NCBI RefSeq assembly: GCF_000765905.2
Contig: NZ_JRPL02000007.1
Location: 48,583 to 112,582 of the forward strand
Direction of reading: 5' to 3'
Length of the DNA stretch: 64,000 nt
Source: Helicobacter trogontum
Lineage (GTDB): Bacteria; Campylobacterota; Campylobacteria; Campylobacterales; Helicobacteraceae
Part shown: piece by piece, positions 48,728 through 58,445 of the stretch
Layout: each line of letters opens with the position of its first letter
Position numbering within the stretch: the first letter of the stretch is position 1
Program-made: the position numbers and the translations under genes
The notes under the pieces: generated by a model
The model's input: the letters and a program-made list of their open reading frames with translations, nothing else
What the model was told of the DNA's origin: nothing
Databases searched by the model: none

Positions 48728-50257
48728 ATGTCTGCAATAGAGCATTTTACACAAGCAATACTCAATATTTTTTATCATCTTACAACAATCCCACATGGTA
48801 GTCACAACACAGACGAAATGGCAGCATTTTTAGAATCTTTTGCCAAATCAAACAACTATGCAGTGAAAAAAGATTCTATTGGTAATATACTTGCATACAG
48901 GGAGGGTGTGCAATCTAAAGTATGTTTCCAATGCCATTATGATATGGTGTGTGTTGGTGTTGCAGCACAAAATCTAGCATTAAAGCTTTTGCAAACAAAG
49001 AAAAAGCGTAATAATATTAAACAAACTTGGCTGAAAGCCCAAGATTCTAGTCTTGGTGCTGACAATGGTATGGGTATGGCAATCATGATGTACTTTATGC
49101 AGCAGGGAGTATCTGCAGAATTTCTTTTTACAAATGATGAGGAAGTGGGCATGATTGGAGCAAAGGAGTTAGACATTCCCATTGCCTCTAAGATATTGCT
49201 CAATCTTGATTCTGAAGTGTTAGGGGAGATTACTATAAGTTGTGCTGGTGGTTTTGACTTAAACTATCAAAGTGAGTTTATCACAAAAGAAATACCTCTA
49301 AATTATCATTACTATGTATTGCATTCAAGAAATTTTGCTGGAGGGCATAGTGGATTAGATATTAATAACCCTTTGCCAAATTATCAAAATGCCATTCTTC
49401 AAAGTGCATATTTTTTAAATGAATCTTTAACAGAAAGCGAGAAAGATTCGCTATTTGTAATTAATTGGAAAGGTGGGGAAAAACGCAATTCAATTCCTAT
49501 GCACTCAAAACTTATTATTGCAAGTAAGCAAAAATTACATATAGAATCAAATGAGTTCTTTGTGCTTGAGGAATTAAAGGAGCAGCATAATGAATTGCTT
49601 GATAAAACAAATGAGGTCTTTTTGCAGATTCCAAATGGCATAGAGTTTAACATTTTATATAATTTGCTTGTGAGCTTAAAAATAGGTGTGCTTGATAGTG
49701 TGAAAAAAGCTGTGCAAAATTCCCGTAGTCTTTCACATATTTCATTTGCGAATGGAAGCTTAACGCTTTCTTTCATGGGTCGTGCTAATACAAATGACTT
49801 ATTGCAAGAAAATCTATCTACATTAAAAAGCATATTAAATAAAATCCAACCAAGTCAGAAACAAGAGAGTTTGCAAATTCAAACAAGTGATTATTATGCT
49901 CCATGGGAAAAGCAAGATAAAAGCATACAAGATGGCAGTATCGATGAATCTTTATGTAAAACAGAAGGGATAAAAGCACAAACACCATATACACTTAGAG
50001 AAATTTTAAATTCAATGTGTGCTAGTATGCAAAAATTTACACGACCTTTAAATATAAAGCCAAAAATAGTTGAGTTACATGCTGGGCTTGAATGCGGTGT
50101 TTTATTGCAAAGATTCCATAATATGGGGTTATCTGATATTATTGCGCTAAGTATTGGTCCATCAATTAATGCACCGCATTCCATTAATGAGGAAGTGTGG
50201 GTGGAAAGTGCTGGGGTTATGGTGGCGGTCTTGCAAGATTTTATGGAAACGTTGTAG
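48728..50257 (+). CDS. pepD: Aminoacyl-histidine / Xaa-His dipeptidase PepD (M20)
   Basis: 509 residues. The metal site is laid out as in PepD: QCHYDMVCV (His, catalytic Asp), SLGADNGMGMA (bridging Asp), TNDEEVGMIGA (catalytic and ligand Glu), LNLDSE, and a final PHSINEEV with the last His. The lid domain between about residues 190 and 400 is present. It splits Xaa-His and other dipeptides, providing amino acids to a proteolytic, asaccharolytic organism. AAGGATAATACA precedes ATG 48728. The phospholipase D-family gene starts 16 bases after its stop and may be cotranscribed. Confidence 0.92.
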   Translation: MSAIEHFTQAILNIFYHLTTIPHGSHNTDEMAAFLESFAKSNNYAVKKDSIGNILAYREGVQSKVCFQCHYDMVCVGVAAQNLALKLLQTKKKRNNIKQTWLKAQDSSLGADNGMGMAIMMYFMQQGVSAEFLFTNDEEVGMIGAKELDIPIASKILLNLDSEVLGEITISCAGGFDLNYQSEFITKEIPLNYHYYVLHSRNFAGGHSGLDINNPLPNYQNAILQSAYFLNESLTESEKDSLFVINWKGGEKRNSIPMHSKLIIASKQKLHIESNEFFVLEELKEQHNELLDKTNEVFLQIPNGIEFNILYNLLVSLKIGVLDSVKKAVQNSRSLSHISFANGSLTLSFMGRANTNDLLQENLSTLKSILNKIQPSQKQESLQIQTSDYYAPWEKQDKSIQDGSIDESLCKTEGIKAQTPYTLREILNSMCASMQKFTRPLNIKPKIVELHAGLECGVLLQRFHNMGLSDIIALSIGPSINAPHSINEEVWVESAGVMVAVLQDFMETL

Positions 50258-50272
50258 TGGACAATGTAATAT

Positions 50273-51883
50273 ATGGGAAAAACAATGTCAGATTTTACCA
50301 CAATACTAAGTGCAGGGTCATCACTGATTGCTGCACTTTTATTGTGTGTCTTGGTGTTACTTATTTTTAGTGCATGTTCACCATTAACTTCTATGAATCA
50401 TAGTGTAAAGACCCATTATGTTCCACAATATAATACCTTTAAAAGCCCTATTGCAGAACCATATAAAGAAGAGTTAGAACAACAAAAAGATGGTGCATTA
50501 ATTATTGCTGATGGTTCAAGTGCACTTTTACATAGGCTGGGCTTTGTGCAAATGGCTACAAAAACTATTGATATTCAAACATACATTTACAAAAACGAGC
50601 TAACCTCAAGACTCCTTGCAAGAGAGTTGTATGAAGCAGCAAATCGCGGTGTAAAAATTAGAATCTTAATTGATGACAATGGGATTTCATCTAATTTTTA
50701 TGACCTAATGATGCTTGATAATCATGAAAATATTGAAGTGCGTATCTTCAATCCTTATTTCTTTCGCTTTGGTCCTATGCATGCGTTTGAGGCAATATTT
50801 AACTTCAGTCGTATCAATAAACGTATGCACAATAAGCTTTTCATCTTTGATGATACTGCATTGATTGCGGGAGGAAGAAATATAGCTGATGAGTATTTTG
50901 AAAATGCAAGTGTAAATTTTACTGACACAGATTTATTATTCATTGGCAATATTGCAAAAGATGCAAAGTTAAACTTTGAAGAGTTTTGGAACTATAAAAG
51001 AAGTATTCCAGTCAATCTTTTTCCTAGTAAAAGAAAAATGAAGCAATATCATAAAAAAGCAAAAAGTCCAGAGGAACAGGCAAAGCAATATAACGTAGGA
51101 AAAGCAGATTGGGAAGAATATTTAAGTGACATGGAGATCTTTAAAGCAAAATATAAAAACAAAGAGTTTAAGATGGCTTGGGGAGAGGGCGTATTTTTAG
51201 CTGATTCTCCAGACAAGGTTGATAGAGGAAATGAGCTGATTACAACACCCATCCTTGAAGCCTTATCTTATAATCTCAGCCAAGCAAAAAAATCCATTGT
51301 TATTTCTTCATCATACCTTGTCCCAGGAGTTGCTGCGATGGATGTATGGCGTGATTTTATACACAAAAGGGGGATTACCATTAAGATTCTTACAAATTCC
51401 CTTGCCTCTGTTGATGTTATCCCTGTGTATTCGCATTGGGAGAATTATCGTGACAAGCTTGCTTTAATGGGTGCACAGGTTTATGAGTATCCAAATTTGG
51501 AGTCTAAGAAAGCAAAATTAAAGGATAAGGCAAAATTTTATCATTCATCAAAAGGTAAAGTAAGTTTGCATTCAAAATATATGATTATAGATTCTCATAC
51601 TATTGCTGTGGGTAGTTTTAATCTTGATTATCGTTCCGCAATGCTTAATACTGAAAGCATTGTGTTTTTTAAAAGCAAAGAGCTAGCAGAGCAGCTATAT
51701 AAAATTACAGAATCTCAAATGCAAGATTCCTACAAAATTGTATGTGATGGAACGACACAAAAATGCCATTGGGAGTTAAAGGGTGAAGAGGGAATGCAGA
51801 AATTTTTTGTTCCACCTAATACGAGTATATGGCTTAGATTCTATAAAACATTGGCAAAAATTATGCCTGAAAAACTTTTGTAA
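50273..51883 (+). CDS. Phospholipase D-family enzyme, cardiolipin synthase C-like
   Basis: 536 residues. The N-terminal hydrophobic segment (LLLCVLVLLIFSAC) can be a signal anchor or a weak lipobox with Cys 35. Two HKD motifs define the family: HNKLFIFDDTALIAGGRN near residue 180 and HSKYMIIDSHTIAVGSFNLD near 425. The architecture matches ClsC-type (YmdC) enzymes, which make cardiolipin from phosphatidylglycerol and phosphatidylethanolamine, and a H. pylori homologue exists. Periplasmic or inner-membrane location. No strong Shine-Dalgarno is visible, which fits translation coupled to pepD; start may be 50273 or 50285. Confidence 0.85.
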   Translation: MGKTMSDFTTILSAGSSLIAALLLCVLVLLIFSACSPLTSMNHSVKTHYVPQYNTFKSPIAEPYKEELEQQKDGALIIADGSSALLHRLGFVQMATKTIDIQTYIYKNELTSRLLARELYEAANRGVKIRILIDDNGISSNFYDLMMLDNHENIEVRIFNPYFFRFGPMHAFEAIFNFSRINKRMHNKLFIFDDTALIAGGRNIADEYFENASVNFTDTDLLFIGNIAKDAKLNFEEFWNYKRSIPVNLFPSKRKMKQYHKKAKSPEEQAKQYNVGKADWEEYLSDMEIFKAKYKNKEFKMAWGEGVFLADSPDKVDRGNELITTPILEALSYNLSQAKKSIVISSSYLVPGVAAMDVWRDFIHKRGITIKILTNSLASVDVIPVYSHWENYRDKLALMGAQVYEYPNLESKKAKLKDKAKFYHSSKGKVSLHSKYMIIDSHTIAVGSFNLDYRSAMLNTESIVFFKSKELAEQLYKITESQMQDSYKIVCDGTTQKCHWELKGEEGMQKFFVPPNTSIWLRFYKTLAKIMPEKLL

Positions 51884-51927
51884 ATGTTATATATTGTAGG
51901 ATTAGGACTTTATAAGGAGTTTGTCTT

Positions 51928-52614
51928 TTGGGTTTCATACAATTAGATTCTATAACAAAGATTTATGGCAAAGGCAAAAATACTTTTCAAGCTTTACATG
52001 GTGTCGATTTGGAGATTAAAAAAGGCGAATTTGTAGCACTTATGGGTCCTTCTGGATCAGGTAAATCAACAATGGCAAATATACTTGGCTGTCTTGATGT
52101 AGCAACAACTGGAAAGTATTATTTTAATGGTGTTGATGTATTTAAGCTGACGCGAACACAAAGAGCATTATTGCGACGGCATTATATGGGATTTATTTTT
52201 CAAGGATTTAATCTTTTGTCTAGGACTTCTGCACTTGAAAATGTGGAGCTACCGCTTATATATCGCGGTATGCATAAAAAAGAGAGACAAAAGATTGCGC
52301 TAGAAGCACTTGATATGGTAGGGCTTGCAGATTGGTCACACCATAGTAGTGGAGAACTTAGTGGTGGGCAATGTCAGCGTGTAGCAATCGCACGTGCAAT
52401 TGTTATGAAACCTTTGTTTCTTCTTGCTGATGAGCCAACAGGAAATCTTGATACAAAAAGAAGCAAAGAAGTTATGGAGATTCTAACAAGACTTAATTAT
52501 GATATGAATATTACAATACTTATGGTAACCCACGAGCCCGACATGGCACAATATGCACATAGAGCAATCCATTTTTTAGATGGAAATATTCATAGTGAAG
52601 AGGTTTTTAGATAG
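51928..52614 (+). CDS. ABC transporter ATPase, LolD/MacB type, without a permease
   Basis: 228 residues with Walker A GPSGSGKST (about 41-49), Q-loop FIFQGFNLL, signature LSGGQCQRVAIARA, Walker B LLADEPTGNLDTKRS and switch His in LMVTHEPDMA. The LPLIYRG segment after the Q-loop is typical of the LolD/MacB/FtsE class, which power lipoprotein release, macrolide export or division complexes. The start must be the TTG at 51928, with AAGGAG eight bases before it; no ATG is available. There is no permease gene on either side, so its partner is encoded elsewhere. Confidence 0.88.
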   Translation: MGFIQLDSITKIYGKGKNTFQALHGVDLEIKKGEFVALMGPSGSGKSTMANILGCLDVATTGKYYFNGVDVFKLTRTQRALLRRHYMGFIFQGFNLLSRTSALENVELPLIYRGMHKKERQKIALEALDMVGLADWSHHSSGELSGGQCQRVAIARAIVMKPLFLLADEPTGNLDTKRSKEVMEILTRLNYDMNITILMVTHEPDMAQYAHRAIHFLDGNIHSEEVFR

Positions 52615-52986
52615 CCTCTTTAATAAGTATGCCTGATAGCTTTGAAATATCTACATTATATTTTTCTTGATATGATATTTTTATGTATTGATTCTGTGTG
52701 TGGTATTAAATATGTGATTGGATAGGGTAATATGTGCTGTTTGATTGCAACAAGGCAGGTATGCAGATACCTTCTTGTGTGGATTATTTGCTCACATGTG
52801 TTCAAGAAAAAACTCATGTAGGTATATACTTCTACACTATTGTTTTGCTTTTTTACACAATGTTTAATCTATTATATTGCAGAGTGCAACAAAGTAATAT
52901 ATTGGCACTCATGTATTATGATTAAGCCATTAAACTTAATATGTAGAAACTATGTTTCTTAATAGTAAGAATGAATATACATTAAC
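52615..52986. other. Gene-free spacer between convergent genes
   Basis: About 370 bases between the ABC ATPase gene and the TonB receptor gene. A 63-codon frame at 52734-52925 starts with TTG, has no Shine-Dalgarno, and is not supported. Confidence 0.45.
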
Positions 52987-55161
52987 TTAAAAATCCATGT
53001 TTATACTAAACCAATAGCGTCTGCCCTCAGCAATGTAGTTATATAGGTTTGCAATTTGAGGTGTGGTCATGTTAGTCTCCCAGCCATATTGTCTATATTC
53101 TGCAAAGTTTTTATCCAAAAGATTATAAACAGCAAAATTTAATTTGAAGTGTTCATTTATCCTATAAGTCGTTCCTAAATGTAATAACATAAAAGGTTTG
53201 TAATATTCGCCTAGTATTGCCTTTTCTTGTGCAGTCACTTCTCCTTTAAAGCGATTACCTTGCACTTCACTTCGTAAATAAATATGAAAATCTTCCCATG
53301 TATAGCCAAGCTTCGCGTTAAATCTATGATCTAGTGTATCTGTGAGTGGTGAACCTTTTAGATCTCCTGTGAGTTGTTCGCTATCAGTAAATGTGTAATT
53401 TACATCAAAACTTATCCCATAAATTGGCTTAATCCCAGCATAAACTTCTACGCCTTGTATATATGACTTATCCACGTTCATAGCACGACTACAACCTCGA
53501 CTAAAATTTCCACCACATAGACTTGGATTAGGTGTTGTTGATACGGTTTCTAGGCTTATTTTATCCCAAAAGAGGCTATAAAAGTAGGTTACTCCAGATT
53601 CAAAATAGTCGTTATCAGTAAGAGCGGTTACCTCAACATTTAAGCTTGTTTCAGGTTTTAGGTTAGGGTTACCTAAAAATGCTAACCTTCCTTGTGATCC
53701 AAATCCATAATATCCATCAACGAGCTGATTAAGATAAGGTGCCTTGTAACCTGCACTTACACCACCTTTAAGTGTGAGCCAATCAGGAATTGCCTCATAT
53801 ACTATATAGGCTTTGGGGGAGGTGTTAAAGCCAAATTTTGAGTTCCAGTTTTCTCTCACACCTAGAGTCAAACGAAACCCCTCAAATGCTTCCCATTCAT
53901 TTTCTGCAAAAAGTGCAAATGTGTGCTGTGAAAATTGACTTGGGTTTGCTACCATATCCTGCATCCACGAAAACCAATATTGACCACCAATACTCAAATA
54001 ATTCTCATAAGGTAGATCAAGAAAGCTTTTTGTTTCTAATATAACATCTTTCCCAGCAATCTCTCGTGGATGGTTTGGGTTTGTATTTGTCATACGTCCA
54101 TCATTCCAGCTTTGATTAAATTGTATTGAGTTGTCCATACTCCATGATCCATATGTGCCTTTGTGTGATAATAGAGTGTTGTTTCGCCTTACTATATACT
54201 CAGGTGCTGTGCTTGTGTGTTCTCCTAGCTGTTGTTTTCTGTTATCATACCATTGATTTGCATAGCTACTATCTAGATAGATATGATTATTATCATTGAG
54301 GTTATATAGGATTCTACCTCCAATATCATATATGTGTGCCATTGTTGGATTCCCAATGAAACCAGCACTATCAGTAACCACACTGCCAACACCAGGAGCA
54401 CCATTCCCACCACCAGGTTGCGTAATGGTGTATTGATATTTGACATCAGATGGTTCTCTAAAGTAATAACGTGAGCGTAGTTGTATACCAAGTTTATCTT
54501 TAATAATTGGTGCAACACCAAAGAGATTTAACATGTAACCAGAGCCATATTGTCTATCTTCATTTTGTGTTGTTTCCAATCCTATGTTCACAGCATATTT
54601 ATCAAAACTCTTTTTTGTAATAATATTAATTACACCTCCTATCGCATCACTTCCATATAGTGTGCTCATAGGACCACGAATGACTTCAATCCTTTCAATT
54701 GCACTTAAAGGTGGCATAAAACTTGTGTCTGCTTGAGCCCAACCATTGTTGTTTGTGTTGATATCTCCTGAGACATTTGTCCGTTTGCCATCGATGAGAA
54801 TTAGCGTGTAGTTTGATGGCATTCCACGGATAGAAATCTTTAATCCGCCTGTTTTTCCAAGCTCTGTATTGACATCTACACCAGGAATACCTGCTAAAGC
54901 TTCTGCTAAATCCCTATGAGGTTTATTTTCTAACTCTTCTCGACTAATAACAGTAATAGAAGCAGGAGCATCTTTTAGCAGCTGTTCTGTACCTCTTGCA
55001 GTTGTTACGACTTGTTGTATTTTCTTTATTTGTGCGTTATTATCTGATTGACTATCTTCATTTTTCGCATCTGCAAACATAAAACTTGATAGTATTAAAG
55101 AGATCAAGGAAAAGCGTGAGACATGCTTTGAAGTGCGACAATTTGAGCTATATCCTAACAT
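52987..55161 (-). CDS. TonB-dependent outer-membrane receptor, siderophore/ferric enterobactin type
   Basis: 724 residues. The signal peptide ends at MFADA. The TonB box region precedes the plug: VVTTARGTEQLLKDAPASITVISREEL, IPGVDVN, ISIRGMPSNYTLILIDG, and the plug end RIEVIRGPMSTLYGSDAIGGVINIITK, followed by a 22-strand barrel that ends in WFSINMDF. The plug and the Cys pair (LCGGNFSRGCSR) in an outer loop resemble the CfrA/FepA/CirA group that imports ferric catechol siderophores; substrate is not provable from sequence. ATG 55161 follows AAAAGGATATTAA. Fur-like dyads upstream suggest iron repression. Confidence 0.88.
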   Translation of the reverse strand: MLGYSSNCRTSKHVSRFSLISLILSSFMFADAKNEDSQSDNNAQIKKIQQVVTTARGTEQLLKDAPASITVISREELENKPHRDLAEALAGIPGVDVNTELGKTGGLKISIRGMPSNYTLILIDGKRTNVSGDINTNNNGWAQADTSFMPPLSAIERIEVIRGPMSTLYGSDAIGGVINIITKKSFDKYAVNIGLETTQNEDRQYGSGYMLNLFGVAPIIKDKLGIQLRSRYYFREPSDVKYQYTITQPGGGNGAPGVGSVVTDSAGFIGNPTMAHIYDIGGRILYNLNDNNHIYLDSSYANQWYDNRKQQLGEHTSTAPEYIVRRNNTLLSHKGTYGSWSMDNSIQFNQSWNDGRMTNTNPNHPREIAGKDVILETKSFLDLPYENYLSIGGQYWFSWMQDMVANPSQFSQHTFALFAENEWEAFEGFRLTLGVRENWNSKFGFNTSPKAYIVYEAIPDWLTLKGGVSAGYKAPYLNQLVDGYYGFGSQGRLAFLGNPNLKPETSLNVEVTALTDNDYFESGVTYFYSLFWDKISLETVSTTPNPSLCGGNFSRGCSRAMNVDKSYIQGVEVYAGIKPIYGISFDVNYTFTDSEQLTGDLKGSPLTDTLDHRFNAKLGYTWEDFHIYLRSEVQGNRFKGEVTAQEKAILGEYYKPFMLLHLGTTYRINEHFKLNFAVYNLLDKNFAEYRQYGWETNMTTPQIANLYNYIAEGRRYWFSINMDF

Positions 55162-55191
55162 TTAATATCCTTTTATTTAAAATTTATTTAG

Positions 55192-55241
55192 AATATTATT
55201 GTAGCACAATAATATTAAAATTAATAATAAATCGTATTATT
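55192..55241. promoter_or_regulatory. Fur-like dyads upstream of the TonB receptor
   Basis: AATATTATTGT (55192-55202) and its exact complement ACAATAATATT (55206-55216) flank three bases. A second A/T dyad, AATAATA-5-TATTATT, follows at about 55223-55241. Helicobacter and Campylobacter Fur sites are such A/T palindromes. The first lies 30 bases before the receptor start. Confidence 0.5.
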
Positions 55242-55429
55242 TAACTTAAAAATATACAATAACTATTATTAAAATATAATATAGTTATATAGCAGCTTGT
55301 CAATATTATTGATTTGAGATGTTTTGTTAGAAAAAATAAACATAGAATCTAAAGCAATATAAGGAAATATATCGCATTATATATACACTCTCATAGACAT
55401 GCTATAATAAAAATAAAAATGGATTTTGT

Positions 55430-56992
55430 ATGGTAACGCGTATTTTGATAGATAAATCACCTGCATTTTCACATATTGAGCTTGACTTATATAAAGGTTT
55501 TAATGTGATAAGTGGGATTAGTGGTAGTGGGAAGTCTGTATTCTTGCATGCAATGCTTAGTGCGTTTGGTCTAAAGGAATCTCATGCTGCATTGGTTGAG
55601 GTAAGTCTTACATTGCAATTAAAAGAACTTGGTATTTGTTTGGAAGATTTTGGGATAGCAGAGGAGTTTGACGATGAGATTATTATCTCTGTTCTAAAAA
55701 AACAGAATGCACGATATTTCATTAATAATCAAGCAATCTCAAAAAAGAAACTCAGCGAGATTGCAAATCATTTTATAAAATACATTAGTATTAAAGATGG
55801 CAATGAGTTGGAAAATGAATATATGATTCATATCTTAAACTCTCTTTTGATACAGCAAGATTCTAAATTTAGTGAGATTCTACAAGATTATAGTAAAACT
55901 TTTATTGAGCATAAACAATGTAAAATAAAACTGCAAGAAATAGAAGAGATGCAAAGAAATATAGAGAGTCTGAAAGATTTTGCACAATTTGAGATTGATA
56001 AAATTACAAAGGTGCAACCACAAGTTGGCGAATATGAAAGACTTATGCATGATAAAAAGCTGCTAAGTAAGAGAGAAAAAGTTATGGAAACTTGCGATAA
56101 GGCATTACAAGAGCTTGATAATTTAGATTCTGTGCATAAAGCTCTTGAGCTACTTGGTATTGATAATACGACTTTTCTCTCAAGTATAATGGAGGCAAGA
56201 GGACATATAGAAAATGGATTGCATGAATTTAATAGTCTTGACATGGATATAGAATCTCTGCTTGAACGTATTAGTATGTTGGCAGATATCATTCGAAAAT
56301 ATGGCAGCGAAGAAGAAGCATTAAAACATCTTGCTATGCAACAACAAAAGCTACAAGAATATGAAAGTGTTGAGTTTGACAAAACAAAACTTGAGGCACA
56401 ATTTACACAACTTACACAAAGATTGGAATCTCTTGCAAATATATTGCATGAAAAACGAAAAGAATGTTTGCCAAAGTTTGTGGAAAAAATCAATTATTAT
56501 GCAAAGGAATTAAAATTAGAATCTGTTGGAATAGATCAGATTCAAACAGAGTGTTATCAACATGGTATAGATACACTACAAATTCATCTTGCTTCAAAGC
56601 AAAAAAGCGTGTTGTCATCAGGAGAATATAATCGTATGCGACTTGCTATGCTCTGTGTAGCAGCAGATTGCAATACTTGCAATGGAGGGGTATTGATACT
56701 TGATGAGATTGATGCAAATTTAAGTGGTGAAGAAAGTGAAGGTGTCGCTAAACTTTTACAATTTTTATCAAAACATTATCAAGTGTTTGCTATTTCCCAT
56801 CAGCCATTTATGCCTCTTTTATGTGATAAGCACTATCTTGTAAGTAAAGATTCTGAAAATACAAGCGTGATAAAACCTTTAAATAAAAAAGAGCGTATAA
56901 AAGAGGTAGCACGTATGATAAGTGGTTCAAAGCTAGATCAACATGCTCTAAGCTATGCAGAAAAACTTTTAAAGCAACAACAAGAGGGGTAG
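55430..56992 (+). CDS. recN: DNA repair ATPase RecN
   Basis: SMC-like protein of 520 residues used in double-strand break repair. The N-terminal Walker A GISGSGKSVFLHAML is near residue 31 and a long coiled coil occupies about 150-350. LSSGEYNRMRLAMLC is the ABC signature and LILDEIDANLSGEES the Walker B, followed by the switch AISHQP. ATG 55430. It is divergent from the TonB receptor, 108 bases before cysE. Slightly shorter than the E. coli protein, as in other Campylobacterota. Confidence 0.93.
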   Translation: MVTRILIDKSPAFSHIELDLYKGFNVISGISGSGKSVFLHAMLSAFGLKESHAALVEVSLTLQLKELGICLEDFGIAEEFDDEIIISVLKKQNARYFINNQAISKKKLSEIANHFIKYISIKDGNELENEYMIHILNSLLIQQDSKFSEILQDYSKTFIEHKQCKIKLQEIEEMQRNIESLKDFAQFEIDKITKVQPQVGEYERLMHDKKLLSKREKVMETCDKALQELDNLDSVHKALELLGIDNTTFLSSIMEARGHIENGLHEFNSLDMDIESLLERISMLADIIRKYGSEEEALKHLAMQQQKLQEYESVEFDKTKLEAQFTQLTQRLESLANILHEKRKECLPKFVEKINYYAKELKLESVGIDQIQTECYQHGIDTLQIHLASKQKSVLSSGEYNRMRLAMLCVAADCNTCNGGVLILDEIDANLSGEESEGVAKLLQFLSKHYQVFAISHQPFMPLLCDKHYLVSKDSENTSVIKPLNKKERIKEVARMISGSKLDQHALSYAEKLLKQQQEG

Positions 56993-57100
56993 ATGCTAAA
57001 ATCTAATTTCTTCTTAAATTCCAATTCATTTGATGAAAATGTAATTATTATTTGAAATTATTATATATTATAATAGCAGCTTTATAATAAGGAAGAATTT

Positions 57101-57937
57101 ATGAATACAAATAATACACAACATAATGTAATTGATTCAAGTAATAATATTATACATAAAGAATTTCCATCACTCTGGGAACAGATTAAAGAAGATTTCA
57201 CTACACCTCAATTAAAAGATCCAGCTTTTAATCATTTCTTAGAACTTTTTTTAAACTATCCTGGGTTAATTGCGATCGTGCATTATAGAATCGCACATAG
57301 ATTTTATAGAAAGGGCTTTAAGCTTTTGGCACGTTTGATTATGGGGTGGACACAATTTATCACAAACATTGATATTCATCCAGCAGCCTATATTGGCAGA
57401 AGAGTATTTATTGATCATGGTATTGGCGTAGTGATTGGAGAAACTACACAAATTGGCAATGATGTGACAATTTATCAAGGGGTGAGTTTGGGCGGGGTGA
57501 GTTTGGAACGCACAAAAAGACACCCCACAATCTTACATAATGCAATTATTGGTGCTGGAGCAAAAGTGCTTGGTGATATTGTGATTGGCGAACATGCAAA
57601 GATTGGATCAAACTCTGTTGTCATCAAAGATGTGCCAGATCAAAGTACTGCAGTTGGTATCCCTGCTAGAGTTATAAATAAGGAAGATAAACAAGAAAAG
57701 AATGAAAAGCCAACAAGGACAAAGCTACCAGATGTTGATCAAAGTATGTTTGAGTATATGTTGTGCAGAATTAAGATTTTAGAAGATATTTTAACAAATA
57801 TGCCAGATGATAATACAAAATGCAAAGACTTTTTACGTAAAAGAAGTGATGAATTAAGCACCAAGGAAAAAGAACTTGGAAAAGCATATGAAGAATTTTT
57901 GCAAGCATTACATAAGAGAGATAAAACAAATTCTTAG
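57101..57937 (+). CDS. cysE: Serine O-acetyltransferase with C-terminal extension
   Basis: Left-handed beta-helix acetyltransferase that makes O-acetylserine for CysK (16.3 kb). FLNYPGLIAIVHYRIAHRFY, TNIDIHPAAYIGRRVFIDHG with catalytic His, IGETTQIGNDVTIYQGVSLGG and IGSNSVVIKDVP are the standard landmarks. At 278 residues it has about 60 extra, highly charged residues after the beta-helix (LCRIKILEDILTNM onward, helical). The short hydrophobic tail that locks CysE to CysK is not obvious at the end. ATG 57101 follows AAGGAAGAATTT. Confidence 0.93.
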   Translation: MNTNNTQHNVIDSSNNIIHKEFPSLWEQIKEDFTTPQLKDPAFNHFLELFLNYPGLIAIVHYRIAHRFYRKGFKLLARLIMGWTQFITNIDIHPAAYIGRRVFIDHGIGVVIGETTQIGNDVTIYQGVSLGGVSLERTKRHPTILHNAIIGAGAKVLGDIVIGEHAKIGSNSVVIKDVPDQSTAVGIPARVINKEDKQEKNEKPTRTKLPDVDQSMFEYMLCRIKILEDILTNMPDDNTKCKDFLRKRSDELSTKEKELGKAYEEFLQALHKRDKTNS

Positions 57938-58386
57938 TTCAGGGATTACTAATAGCTTTTATTTAGATGTATTTACCAAAGCAATACAAGTAGCATTTAA
58001 GTCTAAGTGAGGCAATATAAATAACAGGGTGAGAAGCTCTTGTGCATTTTGTATCAAAACATATAAAATATTTTACAAGAGTAGAAGCTCCTAATACGTC
58101 TTTGAATAAACTTTTATGCAAGGTTTATTAGAAGTATTAAACATATTGAAAGCAGCTTATGATCTAAACCTCTGTAAGTGTAGCTTTGTAAAGTGCATAA
58201 GACATGACGATTAATTCAGTCTTACTCATTTTGTAGCAAGTATGAATATATAATCTTTTCTCTCATAATGGTGTGTGATAGTTAGATTTTCCATGCTCAT
58301 TAATTTTTATTTCTCTCCTATTTTGAATGCTATATATCATTTTCCATACATCTTTTTATAAATCATGAATTCGTGAGATATAAATA
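57938..58386. other. Gene-free spacer before flgD
   Basis: About 450 bases. No gene. It ends in the sigma-54-type promoter at 58387-58400. Confidence 0.45.
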
Positions 58387-58402
58387 GGAATGAAAATTGC
58401 TA
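58385..58402 (+). promoter_or_regulatory. Sigma-54 (RpoN) type promoter of flgD
   Basis: ATAGGAATGAAAATTGCTAA has GG at 58387-58388 and GC at 58399-58400 with ten bases between and a TTGCT -12 box, 46 bases before the ATG at 58446. This fits class II flagellar control in Helicobacter. Confidence 0.65.
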
Positions 58403-58445
58403 ACACTTTGCGTATTTAAGGATATTGCACAACAAAGGATAGAAG

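Noticed and set aside
52734..52925. 63-codon hydrophobic frame between the ABC ATPase and TonB receptor genes
   Set aside because: TTG start, no Shine-Dalgarno, no recognisable features.
55888..56493. 201-codon minus-strand frame inside recN
   Set aside because: Shadow of the recN coiled coil, Ser/Cys/Leu composition typical of antisense frames.
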